A DNA stretch of 64,000 bases from the NCBI RefSeq assembly GCF_003265705.1, contig NW_020312785.1:128242024-128306023 (forward strand), in the 5' to 3' direction. The notes beneath the pieces were generated by a model. That model was given only the letters and a program-made list of their open reading frames with translations. It did not search any database and had not been told where the DNA came from. The stretch is from Callorhinus ursinus. Lineage: Eukaryota; Chordata; Mammalia; Carnivora; Otariidae. Below are positions 31,460 through 42,979 of this stretch, in pieces; the stretch's first letter is position 1; every line of letters starts with the position of its first letter. The position numbers and the translations under genes were made by a program.

Positions 31460-32328
31460 ATGACTACAAGCAGGAACCCCCAAAATAAGACTCAGACACT
31501 GTGACTTCTGCCACAGATTTACAAACAGATACAGATATAACCAAGATGTCTGAAATGGACTTCAGGGTAACAGTTATGAAGATGATACCTAGAATAGAGA
31601 AATTGATTAATGGCAACATAGAGTCTCTAAGGGCAGAAATGAAAGCTGAACTGGCAAAACTTAAAAATGCTATCAGTGAGATCCAATCTAATCTAGATAA
31701 TCTAACAGGCTAGGATAAGTGAGGCAGAAGAAAAAATTAGTGATCTAGAAGACCAACTGATAGAAAAGAAGGAAAAAGAGGCCAGGGAGAAACAACTCAA
31801 AATCCATGAAAATAGAATCAGAGAAATAAGTAACACCATTAAACATTCCAATGTCAGAATTATTGGGATCTCTGAGGGGGTGGAGAGAGAGAGAGGACTA
31901 GAAGATATATTTGAGCAAATCATAGCTGAGAACTTCCCTAATCTGGGGAATGAAATAAACATTCATGTCCTAGAGGCAGAGAGGACCCCTCCCAAGATCA
32001 AGGAAAACAGGCCAATGCCCCAGCATGCAATAGTAAAATTTGCAAATCTTAGAACCAAGGAAACCATCTTAAGGGCAGTTAGGGAGAAGAGATTCCTTAT
32101 GTACAGAGGGAGGAACATCTGAGTAATGTCAGACCTATCCACAGAGACCTGGCAAGCCAGAAAGGCCTGGCAAGACATATTCAGGGTACTAAACGAGAAG
32201 AACATGCAGCCAAGAATACTTTATCCAGCAAGGCTGTCATCTAGAATGGATGGAGAGATGCAGAGCTTCCAAGACCGGCAGGAACTGAAAGAACATGTGA
32301 CCACTAAGCTGGCCCTGCAAGAAATATG
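31460..32328 (+). pseudogene. L1-C ORF1 remnant
   Basis: The ATG at about 31460 opens into MTTSRNPQN.. but the frame is closed early. Readable pieces are 31501-31713 (coiled-coil-like, MDFRVTVMKMIPRIEKLING), 31880-32122 (RRM region, ending VREKRFLMYRGRNI) and 32126-32329 (C-terminal domain, DLSTETWQARKAWQDIF). Three frames are needed, so no functional protein results. Confidence 0.9.
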
Positions 32329-32422
32329 AAGGGGGGTTCTATAAAAGGAGAAAGACCCCAAGAGTGATATAGAACAGAAATTTACAGAGACAATCTATAG
32401 AAACAAAGACTTCACAGGCAAC

Positions 32423-35400
32423 ATGATGACAATAAATTCATATCTTTCAATAATCACTCTCAATGTGGAAGGCCTAAATGCTCCCATAAAATGGCACAGG
32501 GCCGCAGATTGGATAAAAAGACAGGACCCAACCATATACTGTCTACAAGAGACTCATTTTGAACCTAAAGATACATTCAGACTGAAAGTGAAGGGATGGA
32601 GATCCATCTTCCATGCCAACGGACCTCAAAAGAAAGCTGGGGTAGGAATTCTCATATCAGATAAATTAGATTTTAAGATAAAGACTGTAGTTAGAAGCAC
32701 AGAAGGACACTATATCATTCTTGAAGAGTCTATCCAACAAAAAGATCTAACAATTGTAAATATCTATGCCCCCAACATGGGAGCAGCCAACTACATAAGC
32801 CAACTGTTAACCAAAATAAAGAGTCATATTGATAATAATACATTAATTGTAGGAGACCTCAATATTCCACTCTCAGCAATAGACAGATCATCTAAGCAGA
32901 AAACCAACAGAGAAACAAGAGCTTTGAATGACACACTGGACCAGATGGACCTCATAGATATATACAAAACATTCCACCCTAAAACAACAGAATAGACATT
33001 CTTCTCGAGTGCACACAGAACTTTCTCCAGAATAGACCACATACTGGGTCACAAATCAGGTCCCAACCGATACCAAAAGATGGAGATTATTCCCTGCATA
33101 GTCTCAGACCATAATGCTTTAAAACTGGAACTCAGTCACAAGAAAAGATTTGGAAGAAATTCAAACACTTGGAAGCTAAAGACCACTCTGCTCAAGAATG
33201 TTTGGGTCAACCAGGAAATCAAAGAAGAACTTAAATAATTCATGGAAACCAATGAGAACAAAAACACATCAGTCCAAAACCTATGGGATACTGCAAAGGT
33301 GGTCCAAAGGGGGAAATACATAGTCATCCAAGCCTCACTCAAAAAAAAAAAAAAAAAGAAAGAAAAATCCCAAATTCACCAACTAACTTTACACCTTAAA
33401 GAACTAGAGAAAAAGCAACAAACAATGCCTAAGTCACACATTAGAAGAGAAATAATTAAGATTAGAGCAGAGATCAATGAATTAGAAACCAGAAACACAG
33501 AATATCAGATCAAGAAAACCATTAGGTGGTTCTCTGAAAGAATTAATAAGATCAATAAACCACTGGCCAGACTTATCCAAAAGAAAAGAGAAAGGACCCA
33601 AATTAATAAAATTATGAATGAAAGGGGAGAGATCACAACACCAAGGAAATAGAAACAACTATTAGAAATTATTAGCAACAACTATATGCCAATAAATTAA
33701 GCAACTTGGAAGAAATGGATGCCTTACTGGAAAACCTATAAACTGCCAAGACTGAAACAGGAAGAAACTGACAACCTGAATAGGCCAATAACCAGTAACG
33801 AGATTGAAGCAGTGATCAAAAACCTCCCAAAAAACAAGAGTCCAGGGCCTGATGGATTCCCTGGGGAATTCTACCAAACATTCAAAGAAGAAATATTACC
33901 TATTCTCCTGAAGCTGTTTCAAAAAATAGAAACAGAAGGAAAGCTTCCAGACTCATTCTATGAGGCCAGCATTACCTTAATCCCCAAACTAGGCAAAGAC
34001 CCCATCAAAAAGAATTTCAGACCAATATCCCTGATGAATATGGATTCCAAAATTCTCAACAAAATCCTAGCTAGTAGGATCCAACAATACATTAAACGGA
34101 TCATTCACCACAACCAAGTGGGATTTATTCCTGGGATGCAAGGGTGGTTCAACATTGGCAAATCAATCAATGTGATAGAACACATTAATAAGAGGAGAGA
34201 GAAGAACCATATGGTCCTCTCAATTGATGCAGAAAAAACATTTGACAAAATACAGCATCCTTTCCTGATTAAAACTCTTCAGAGTATAGGGATAGAGGGA
34301 ACATTCCTCAAGTTCATAAAATCCATCTATGAAAAACCCACATGAATATCATCCTCAATGGGGAAAAGATGAGAGCCTTTCCCTTAAGATCAGGAACACA
34401 TCAAGGATGCCCACTCTCGCCACTATTGTTCAACATAGTACTAGAAGTCCTAGCAACAGAAATCAGACAACAAAAAGAAATAACGTTATTCAAATTGGCA
34501 AAGAAGAAGTCAAACTCTCTCTCTTCTCAAAGGACATGATACTTTATGTGGAAAATCCAAAAGACTCCACTCCCAAATTACTAGAACTCATACAGCAATT
34601 CAGTAATGTGGCAGGATACAAAATCAATGCACAGAAATCAGTTGCTTTCTTATACACTAACAACCCAACTGTAGAAAGAGAAATTAGAGAATCAATTCCA
34701 TTTAGAATAGCACCAAAAACCATAAGACACCTCAGAAAAAAACTAACAAAAGAGGTAAAGGATCTGCACTCTAGGAACTACAGAACACTCATGAAAGAAA
34801 TTGAAGAAGACACAAAAAGATGGAAAAACATTACATGCTCATGGATTGGAAGAATAAACATTGTGAAAATGTCTATGCTGCCCAGAGCAATCTCTACCTT
34901 CAACGCCATCCCAATCAAAATTCCAATGACATTTTTCAAAGTGCTGGAACAAACAATCCTAAGATGTATATGGAATCAGAAAAGACCACGAATCTCCAAG
35001 GAAATGTTGAAAAAGAAAAACAAAGCTGGGGGCATCACATTGCCCAATTTCAAGCTATATTACAAAGCAGTGATCACCAACACAGCATGGTACTGGCACA
35101 AAAACAGACATACAGACCAATGGAACAGAATAGAGAGCCCAGATATGGACCCTCAACTCTATGGTCAAATAATCTTCAACAAAGCAGGAAAAAATATGCA
35201 ATGGAAATAAGACAGTCTCTTCAATAAATGGTGCTGGGAAAATTGGGCAACTGTATACAGGAGAATGAAACTCAACCATTCTCTTACACCATACACAAAG
35301 ATAAACTCAAAATGGATGAAAGACCTTAATGTGAGACAGGAATCCATCAAAATCCTAGAGGAGAACATAGGAAATAACCTCTTTGACATTGGCCACAGCA

Positions 35401-36230
35401 ACTTCTTTCAAGAAACATCTCCAAAGGAAAGTGAAACAAAAGCAAAAATGAACTTTTCAGACTTCATCAAGATAAAAAGCTTCTGCACAGCAAAGGAAAC
35501 AGTCAACAAAACAAAGAGGCAACCCACAGAATGGGAGAAGATATTTGCAAATGACACTATAGACAAAGGGCTGATATCCAAGATCTATAAAGAACTTCTC
35601 AAACTCAACACCCAAAAAACAAATAATCAAGTCAAAAAATGGGCAGAAGACATGAACAAACACCTCTCAAAAGAAGACATACAAGTGGCTAACAGACACA
35701 TGAAAAAATGTTCATCATTCATCATTAGCCATCAGGGAAATTCAAATCAAAACCACATTGGGATACTACTTTACACCAGTTAGAATGACAAAAACTGACA
35801 AGGCAAGAAGCAACAAATGTTGGAGAGTGGAGAAAGGGGAACTCTCTTTCACTTTTGGCGGGAATGGTACAGCCACTTTGGAAAACAGTGTGGAGGTTCC
35901 TCAAAAAATTAAAAATAGAGCTACCTTATGACCCAGCAATTGCGCTACTGGGTATTTACCCCAAAGACACAGATGTAGTGAAAAGAAGGGCCATATGAAC
36001 CCCAATGTTCATAGCAGCAATGTCCGCAATAGCCAAACTGTGGAAAGAGCTGGATGCCCTCCAACAGACGAATGGATAAAGAAGATGTGGTCCATATATA
36101 TACAGTGGAATATTACTCAGCCATCAGAAAGGATGAATACCCAACTTTTGCACCAACATGGATGGGACTGGAGGAGATTATGCTAAGTGAAGTAAGTAGA
36201 GAAAGTCAATTATCATACGGTTTCACTTAC
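32423..36230 (+). pseudogene. L1-C ORF2 remnant
   Basis: The endonuclease is open from MMTINSYLSIITLNVEGLNA to a TAG at 32993-32995, where the family has Tyr. The same frame continues to a TAA at 33236-33238, where the family has Lys, and then to about 33652. RT pieces follow at 33719-34345 ([16 protein letters not shown]) and 34329-35210. The catalytic FADD box reads FSKD ([12 protein letters not shown]), so one active-site Asp is lost. The C-terminal part is at 35265-35783. It is non-functional. Confidence 0.9.
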
Positions 36231-36553
36231 TTGTGGAACATAAGGAATAGCATGGAGGACATTAGGAGAAGGAAGGGAAAAATGAAGGGGGAGGAAATCA
36301 GAGGGGGAGACGAACCATGAGAGACTATGGACCCTGAGAAAAAAACTGAGGGTTTTAGAGGGAAGGGGGGTAAGAGGGTATGTTAGCCCGGTGATGGGTA
36401 TTAAGGAGGGCATGTTCTGCATGGAGCACTGGGTGTTATATGCAAACAATGAATCATGGAGCACTACATCAAAAACTAATGATGCACTGTATGATGACTA
36501 ACATAACATAATAAAATAAAATAAAATTTTTTAAAAATGAAGTGATGGTAAGA

Positions 36554-36829
36554 ATGTGGATATATAAAACTACTACAGGGAAATGAAAAAGTAGTACAAA
36601 TAACTCAATCTACCACAGCCACCAAGGTAAACAGGAAAAATAAGCAAGTTAGGAGATAGAAAACCTGGATTCTAAGTCTTGTTCACCCACTATCTACTTG
36701 AGCAATGGAGCATTGTTTCCTAGGTAGGTATGAAGCAAGTAGACTGAATGACTTATGAAGATTTATGCAGTTCCAATTATTCTCTGGGCTCATTATCTCT
36801 TACTTCAAATCAATTCCATCTCCTATCAT
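36554..36829. other. Unassigned sequence after L1-C
   Basis: No gene was seen. A weak MIR-like order (AACCTGGATTCTAAGTCTTG..ACTATCTACTTGAGCAA) is present near 36660-36715 but is not secure. Confidence 0.35.
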
Positions 36830-37230
36830 GCATACTGCTTTCATAGTTATCAGTCTCCAGCTCAGGATCAATAGATTAATCCTTGACTTCTATAACTGAG
36901 CAATGACTCACTTCCATTAATATCACCCTTAAAGTATATTTTCTAGAGGCTTCTACCTTTGGCCCTTCACATGTACTCCTTCCTGTCCTGGACATTTAGC
37001 CTCAATCCTTAATTGCTGAAGGAGTGTCCTAGAATATCTCAAAATTTTTATATCACTTAGACTAATTAATTTTTCTAAAATACCCCTTAATCAAGTCCAC
37101 ATCCAAACTTTGAATTCCTCCCTATCATTTTCCTACAGGTCCAAATTCATTAGTCTACCACTCAAAGGTCTCTAAACTCTCCTCGGCTTTCTTTTTGTTA
37201 TTCACTCCATCCACTCCACTTGAAGAAAAC
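36830..37230 (+). repeat. Probable L2 remnant
   Basis: CT-rich words such as CCATCTCCTATCATGCATAC, AAACTTTGAATTCCTCCCTATC and TCTACCACTCAAAGGTCTCTAAACTCTCC follow the style of the L2 3' half. It is strongly diverged and low in confidence. Confidence 0.35.
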
Positions 37231-37357
37231 AAAACCCTCCAGGTATGCCAACCTTCCTACTGGTAACAAAACTATCCAAAACTTGGAAATAAAGCAAAAG
37301 GACTAATACCATGTCCTTTCAATGACATTTGGAGGCATTGCTTAAAAGGTTCACCCA

Positions 37358-38060
37358 GATGGGAATGCAAGCTGGGGCAGTCACTCTAGAAAACAGTATG
37401 GAGCTTCCTAAAAAAGTTGAAAATAGAGCTACTCTGTGACCCAGCAATTGCATGACTGGGTATTTACCACAAAGATATAAATGTAGTGATCCAAAGGGGC
37501 ACTTGCACCCCAATATTTATAGCAGCAATGTCCACAATAGCCAAACTATGGAAAGAGCCTAGATGTCCATGGACAGATGAATGGATAAAGATGTGGGGCG
37601 TGCGTGTGTGCGTGCGTGTGTGTGTGTGTGTGTGTGTGTAATGGAATAGTATGCATCCATCAAAAAATGGAAATCTTGCCATTTGCCAAGACATAGATGG
37701 AACTAGACAGTATTATGCTAAGTGAAATAGATCAATCAGAGAAAGACAATTATCATATGATCTCACTGATATATGGAATTTAAGAAACAAGGCAGAAGAT
37801 AATAGGGGAAGAGAAGAAAAAATGAAACAAGACAAAATCAGAGAGGGAGACAAACCATAAGAGACTCTTAATCTTAGGAAACAAACTGAGGGTTGTTAGA
37901 GGGGAGGGGGCTGGGGGGTATAGGGAAATGGGTGATGGACATTGGGGAGGGTATGTGTTGTAATGAGCACTGGGTATTATATAAGACTGAGGAATCACTG
38001 ACCTGTACCCCTGAAACAAATAATACATTATATTAAGAATAAAAATAAATTTTTAAAAAA
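37358..38060 (+). mobile_element. L1-F: 5'-truncated L1, last 0.7 kb
   Basis: It begins GATGGGAATGCAAGCTGGGG within the ORF2 end and finishes with the 3' UTR word CCCCTGAAACAAATAATACATTATATTAAG and an A-rich tail. An imperfect duplication flanks it (TTAAAAGGTTCACCCA at 37342-37357; TAAAAAAGATTTACTCA near 38054-38070). Its 3' UTR is the same type as the first 3' UTR of L1-B. A (GT)n tract lies inside. Confidence 0.85.
37596..37640. repeat. (TG)n microsatellite within L1-F
   Basis: GGGGCGTGCGTGTGTGCGTGCG passes into pure TG repeats and ends at TAATGGAATAG. The position is homologous to the CA tract of L1-B. Confidence 0.9.
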
Positions 38061-38070
38061 GATTTACTCA

Positions 38071-38439
38071 AAAATTATTTAATATATTCATTCAACTCAC
38101 TGTTTATTATTAAAGTCCTAAATATAATGAAGTCACATTTTGACATGTAAATTTTTGTCCACTAGAAAAGACAACCTCAAGTTTACAGTTTCTTGCCTTA
38201 TAGAATGTTACCAGTTTTATATCTAACCCAGCAATCATATCCTAATTTTCCTTCATTAAATTTCTAAGGATATCTAACCCCTCAAATGCTCTTGGAACAG
38301 CCACACCATCATACTGGTTTCCTCATTAATTGATGAGATGAATAAAGTCTTTGATGTCTGTTCATTTAAAACTTATAAAACAGCTATGTTTTCAAATTTT
38401 TGAAAAGCATACTTTAACACTAATCTCTTTTTAAAAACC
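38071..38439. other. Unassigned AT-rich sequence
   Basis: Nothing recognisable was seen in this stretch. Confidence 0.45.
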
Positions 38440-38705
38440 TTTTCTCATTCTTTCTTCCATTGATCATACTGTTGCTCCCTCTGAGAAATGTCTGCCTATT
38501 CTCTAAGCTTATCAAAATCCTACCTCTCCTTCAAGTTCTTGTTCTAGTCCTATGGCCTAGAAGGGACCTTCTCTTTCTTTAAACTGATCAGGCATTTATA
38601 GCATGGGTTATTACTCTTGCATCTTTGGGATTTCATTTATTTTTAAATGTTTACTTTGTTTTCTTGACTAGATGAGAGCCCAAGCAACAAGCTCACTGTT
38701 GAATT
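38440..38705 (+). repeat. Probable L2 3' remnant
   Basis: CTCTGAGAAATGTCTGCCTATTC, CTACCTCTCCTTCAAGTTC, AGAAGGGACCTTCTC and GACTAGATGAGAGCCCAAG follow L2 3'-end order (..TCAAGTCTCAGC.. GGCCTTCCC.. CTAGAATGTGAGCTCC). It is diverged. Confidence 0.4.
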
Positions 38706-38739
38706 TTAATCATAACAAAATAAATTACAACTATGTTTA

Positions 38740-38803
38740 CAATTAGCAATAATCGCGCCTCGGATAAACCTCATTGGCTATGATACTGCCACTGCACAAA
38801 GCT
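38740..38803 (-). pseudogene. RNU4 (pseudogene): U4 snRNA retropseudogene, 3'-truncated
   Basis: The minus strand reads AGCTTTGTGCAGTGGCAGTA, then CCAATGAGGTTTATCCGAGG and CGCGATTATTGCTAATTG: the first ~64 of about 145 nt of U4 spliceosomal snRNA, with a few changes (GTGC for GCGC). The 5' stem-loop and the U6-pairing stem II region are covered; the 3' half and Sm site are missing. The 15-bp duplication TTACAACTATGTTTA lies at 38725-38739 and 38806-38820, so it is a LINE-mediated insertion. There is no snRNA promoter, so it is not a functional gene. Confidence 0.9.
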
Positions 38804-38820
38804 ATTTACAACTATGTTTA

Positions 38821-39360
38821 AACACTAATATCTATATATACACCAAAAAATGACTGTGGTGTGGCAATTTACAGAACTTTTGAAAAACATAATAATTGAT
38901 AACTTGATATTTCATAGAATATTATAGAGTATTTAAAAAAGAAAAAATTAAACAAGGAGCCATTCAAAATCAAAAATGTATTAATTAACACAGTAACTAC
39001 TTTTCTAGGCCAGCTTAGACAAGATCTGGGAAACACGAAATAAAGTCTTTGCAAAGTGAAAAAGAATCAGCACAGATAGAAAGAGGGTGTCAGACACAGC
39101 TGCAGAGTCAGCCTTTTCTGAGAAATTCACTTTTAAAGAATAACTTGTAAATTTATGTAGCACAAAAAGTACTGTCATCTTAAAAATCAAAACACTGAAG
39201 CAGTTCCCAAGAGTGGGAGTGTGGGTGCTTCCTTGCACTCACTCACTTATTGGTCAAGGTCCTTCTACGTATATATTTGTTTAAGATACTCTACCTCAGC
39301 ACCTAAATACTAGGACAGCTATACTTTGGCACAAAACGATGGGAAAAGCTAAGCTGAACT
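38821..39360. other. Unassigned non-coding sequence
   Basis: No gene or repeat was recognised. The antisense ORFs 38869-39054 and 39005-39238 have no identifiable features. Confidence 0.45.
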
Positions 39361-39374
39361 TCAATTATATTTTT

Positions 39375-39570
39375 TTTTTAAAGATTTTATTTATTTATTT
39401 ATTTGACAGAGAGAGACAGCGAGAGAGGGAACACAAGCAGGGGGAGTGGGAGAGGGAGAAGCAGGCTTCCCGCTGAGCAGGGAGCCCGACATGGGACTCG
39501 ATCCCAGGACCCTGGGAGCATGACCTGAGGTGAAAGCAGATGTTTAATGGCTGAGCCACCCAGGGGCCCC
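39375..39570 (-). mobile_element. SINEC, minus strand
   Basis: Reverse complement of the young SINE type (CCACTCCCCCTGCTTGTGTTCC on the minus strand). The head GGGGCCCCTGGGTGGCTCAG is at the right end. The duplication TCAATTATATTTTT lies at 39361-39374 and, as TCAATTATATTTTT, at 39571-39584. Confidence 0.95.
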
Positions 39571-39584
39571 TCAATTATATTTTT

Positions 39585-40489
39585 CTTAAAAATTATTTTC
39601 ATTATTAGCTAGTTGTTTCAGCTGGGAATATGATTTAAAGACACTGCCCAAAATAAAATTGAAAGAAACTGAAATTCTATTTTTGTTGTTGTTGTTGTTC
39701 ATCTAGAAAGGAAGAAAGACATCCTTACTCCCAGCCCTGGAGAATTCCCCAACATCTAGGCTTATGGGTAAATGAAGAACAAATTGAAATCAGGCTTAAT
39801 GATTCCAGGAAATTTGTGTGGTTTGCCCCTAGACTATGTCTAGGACAACATGAGACTATGTCTCATGTCCAAGGCTTTTTTTCTCCCACTTCCCACACCA
39901 TCTTCACTGAGCACCACTTAATAACGTCACTCCCAAAAGTCTTCAGTAGCTACTCACTGGTTCCAAAAAGAATTCAAATTTCTCATCCTGCCATTCAAGA
40001 CGTTTGCAATCTAATGTTCTTTCCATTAAGCACCAGAGTTTGATTTAGTTTTGTTTGTTGAACATACTGTAATTCTATAAGGCAAAGAACCATTTGAAGC
40101 TCCTATTTCTCATATATTATTCCTGTACAAGTCTGAAACATGTATCACAGTGCTTTCCCCTAACCCCAGCAGTTTTTATTCTCAAAACTAATTAAACATG
40201 TCTTTGTATCTCTTCTTTGCTCTACTGGTCATATCACAAGAAGAATGAAAAATGGAAAGACTTATATTTAGAAAGTAATGAGGAAGAAAGGGGAAATATG
40301 TCCAGAGTCACTGTAGGAAACAGCTTTCTATTACACTAAGAAATGCATCTAAGGCAATATTTTATAACATAAAACATTCTGAAGACTCAGCCAGTATCTG
40401 GCAAATTTAGACAAACAGGATAATTCAGGGTCCTGCATGAATGTATTTGTCCCTTTGGACTAACTCTCTAGTTTTGATGTCTTTGCTTT
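39585..40489. other. Unassigned, with a possible L2 trace
   Basis: Near 39880-40040, ACTTCCCACACCATCTTCAC and TCATCCTGCCATTCAAGACGTTTGCAATC recall the L2 3' half, but the match is weak. No gene was recognised. A (TTG)n run lies near 39683-39700. Confidence 0.35.
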
Positions 40490-40660
40490 AGAGTTTATAA
40501 AGTGCTTTCACATACATTATTTTGTCATTTTATCAATGATTCTGTAAAGTAGCTAAAGATTATAACTATCTCTACTTAAAAGGTACAAACCACGACCCAG
40601 ACTGTTTAGATGATCTTTTTCAACATCACACAGCTAGCAAGAAGAGTGAATCCTTCGTCT
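40490..40660 (-). repeat. MIR remnant, minus strand
   Basis: GTTTATAAAGTGCTTTCACATACATTATTTTGTC, TCTGTAAAGTAGCTAAAGATTATAACTATC and CATCACACAGCTAGCAAGAAG are reverse-strand MIR words in order. Confidence 0.6.
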
Positions 40661-41097
40661 CACTATTGTAAGTATACAAACATGTCTAACAACACACCAG
40701 CAGATGTCAACCATGGTACTGCCATCCACTGAGACTGTCACAAATCATTTGCTACTAGAAATAACATGTAAAGCCTGCAAATGATTTACTTTTATATATA
40801 AGGAGCAATTGTCTGCATTAAAAAAATCTATCTCTTGCTCATTTGTGTTCATAAATGCTTTCTCCAATAAGAACAAAATGGCTAGAGCAGGAAGAAGAAA
40901 GTTTAGGGCTTTGAAAAGCCCATGGGAACGTGTCTGCCACATGAATGCATAAAAATAAATAAAGGAAACCTCATTTAAGATGAAGTTGGGAAGCCCTGAA
41001 GGGAACTCACACACATACCGCTCATCGTAGGCTGTACAACCAGCAGAAAGAAGGGAGGTAAGAATTATTTTGTCAAGGGAGGACATTTTTCACATAG
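40661..41097. other. Unassigned non-coding sequence
   Basis: The 113-codon antisense ORF at 40745-41086 (MSSLDKIILTSLLSAGCTAY..) has no recognisable domain and no supporting gene structure. I treat it as chance. Confidence 0.4.
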
Positions 41098-41112
41098 AAA
41101 TTTTATCTCCTG

Positions 41113-41272
41113 GGCGCCTGGGTGGCTCAGTTGGTTAAGCAACTGCCTTCGGATGAGGTCATGATCCCAGGGTCCTGGGATTGAGTCCCGCATCGGGCTC
41201 CCGGCTCATCGGGGAGCCTGCTTCTCCCTCTGACCCTCTATCCTCTCATACTGTTTCTCTCTCGCTCTCAAA

Positions 41273-41315
<43 letters not shown>

Positions 41316-41328
41316 AATCTTTTAAAAA
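41113..41328 (+). mobile_element. SINEC with expanded (AAAT)n tail
   Basis: The head GGCGCCTGGGTGGCTCAG has lost some leading Gs. The tail has grown to about twelve AAAT units (41268-41318) before AAATCTTTTAAAAAAA. The duplication AAATTTTATCTCCTG lies at 41098-41112 and 41329-41343. Confidence 0.95.
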
Positions 41329-41343
41329 AAATTTTATCTCCTG

Positions 41344-42480
41344 CTTTTAAGAAGGAAGATCCCTTTCTGTTTCAGTTCAACACACTAACCATCACTTGCA
41401 GCCAATGAGAAACTGCTTGTCCTTCTCTACTGCTTTTCTTTAAAACAACCCTTCCCAATTTCCTCCTAAAACCTAATCAAAGCAGATCATCTCTTTGTCT
41501 CTTTGGGCTTGTATATGGCTCACCATAGGTTGCTTGTCCTGAATTGCAATTTTTCTGCTATTCCCAAATAAATTCATTTTGCTGGTAAAAACTACATGTT
41601 TTATTTTCAAGCTTGACAAATGTCATTATTCAGTGAGTCTTTGTGCCATGCTGTGCTGCATCACCCTGCCTTTAAGATGTATGATCACATCTCCTCCTTT
41701 ACACTGGCCTCTAGAGAGAGGTCCTGAATTTTGGTTTCGTTTCTAGAGCTCTTTTTTAAGATACAGTTAACCATATATTATTACCCTTAAAAGTACTCAT
41801 TAGCTGCTTATAGTTTTTTACTAACCAAAGTCAGTAAAGCCCAGTGTCACCTCCCCTTTCCTCCGCCTTACTATGCCTCATTGCTTTTCTTCTTTTGCAC
41901 CTAATTCTGTGGCATGACAACATTTTATCAGGAAAAAGCTTACAAAGTTTAGAGGACTAAAATCAGAACAGTAATGAGAATATTTATTTATTAGCAATTG
42001 CAGAATTGCACCCACATATCAAAGACCAGCATTTCCACTACATGAGAGCTGACTGTGAGTCAGTCGGAAAAGACTGACAAAGCAATCACTGAATAAGGGC
42101 ATCGCAATGTTTCTAAAAATACTATGGTCATATCTTGCACACAATAGGGTTTTTAAAGAACAATAAGATGACAAAGGAAAATCAATGTATAGCCAATAAA
42201 CCCCAATTAGTTGCAATAAACTACAGAACTTATAGCCTATATTATGGTAGAGAGAAGGTCTCAGAAATCTTTCTAAACATCCTTCCTTCAGCCAGAGATG
42301 CATACTTCTTACTTACATAAGACTGAAAATAAATCATATAGGAAACGTGTTGTTGCTAAAAAAGAATGAAGCTGATTTTCAAACAAGCTGATTCCAAAAT
42401 ATAATCAAATGGATCAGAGCTCCTTTTAATAGGAGTCACCTAGGAAGCTATACAATGAATAACAGTGAAATTTATTTCAA
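41344..42480. other. Unassigned; possible LTR-like piece near 41390-41640
   Basis: A block with GCCAATGAGAAACTGCTTG and CCCAAATAAATTCATTTTGCTGG has an LTR-like flavour (CCAAT, AATAAA) but no matching ends. The remainder, including ORFs at 42019-42303 and 42135-42320, is unassigned. Confidence 0.3.
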
Positions 42481-42507
42481 AAGCTACACATAAAAATGAG
42501 CCTCCCC

Positions 42508-42978
42508 AGGGGTGCCTGGGTGGCTCAGTCAGTTAAACATCCGACTCTTGATTTTGGCTCAGGTCATGACCTCAGGAATGTGAGATGGAGTCCCAAGTCT
42601 GGCTCTGTACTTAGCAGAGAAGTCTGCTTAAGATTCTCTCTCTCCCTCAGGGGAAGAATGAAGGGGAGTAAATTGGAGGGGGAGACGAACCATGAGAGAT
42701 GATGGACTCTGAAAAACAAACTGAGGGTTCTAGAGGGGAGGGGGTGGGGGGATGGGTTAGCCTGGTGATGGGTATTAAAGAGGGCACATTCTGCGTGGAA
42801 CACTGGGTGTTATGCACAAACAATGAATCATGGAACACTACATCAAAAACTAATGATGTATGGTGATTAACATAACAATAAAAAATTTAAAGTTAAAAAA
42901 AAAGATTCTCTCTCTCCCTCTCCCTTGCCCCTCCCCCATGTCTCTAAAATAAAAAATAAGTAACTCTTTAAAAAAATG
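42508..42978 (+). mobile_element. SINEC split by a nested L1 3' end
   Basis: The SINE head (GGGGTGCCTGGGTGGCTCAG) and CT-rich start run to 42648. They resume at 42902 with TCTCTCCCTCTCCCTTGCCCC and end AAAATAAAAAATAAGTAACTC plus an A-run. The SINE is of an older body type (CCGACTCTTGATTTTGG). Confidence 0.9.
42649..42901 (+). mobile_element. Short L1 3' end nested in a SINE
   Basis: A 253-bp L1 3' terminus from AGGGGAAGAATGAAGGGG to CATAACAATAAAAAATTTAAAG. The 19-bp duplication AAGATTCTCTCTCTCCCTC lies at 42630-42648 and 42902-42920, within the SINE CT tract. Confidence 0.95.
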
Positions 42979-42979
42979 A

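Larger units (their letters stand above)
30577..36536 (+). mobile_element. L1-C: full-length L1 with perfect 17-bp target duplication
   Basis: A 5960-bp element starting GGGGGAGGAAAAGATGGCAG and ending in an AATAAAATAAAATAAAAT tail. The perfect duplication ATGAAGTGATGGTAAGA lies at 30560-30576 and 36537-36553. The 5' UTR is shorter (about 0.9 kb) than that of L1-B and lacks the T-rich block, so this is another subfamily. Despite its full length, the ORFs are broken. Confidence 0.95.

Noticed and set aside
34329..35210. 293-codon plus-strand ORF, the longest in the window
   Set aside because: It is the RT/thumb part of L1-C ORF2 in a shifted frame, with the first residues out of register. It is a transposon fragment and not a host gene.
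41268..41320. Regular short repeats as a possible CRISPR or minisatellite array
   Set aside because: These are AAAT units of a SINE tail. No array in the window has conserved repeats with distinct spacers.
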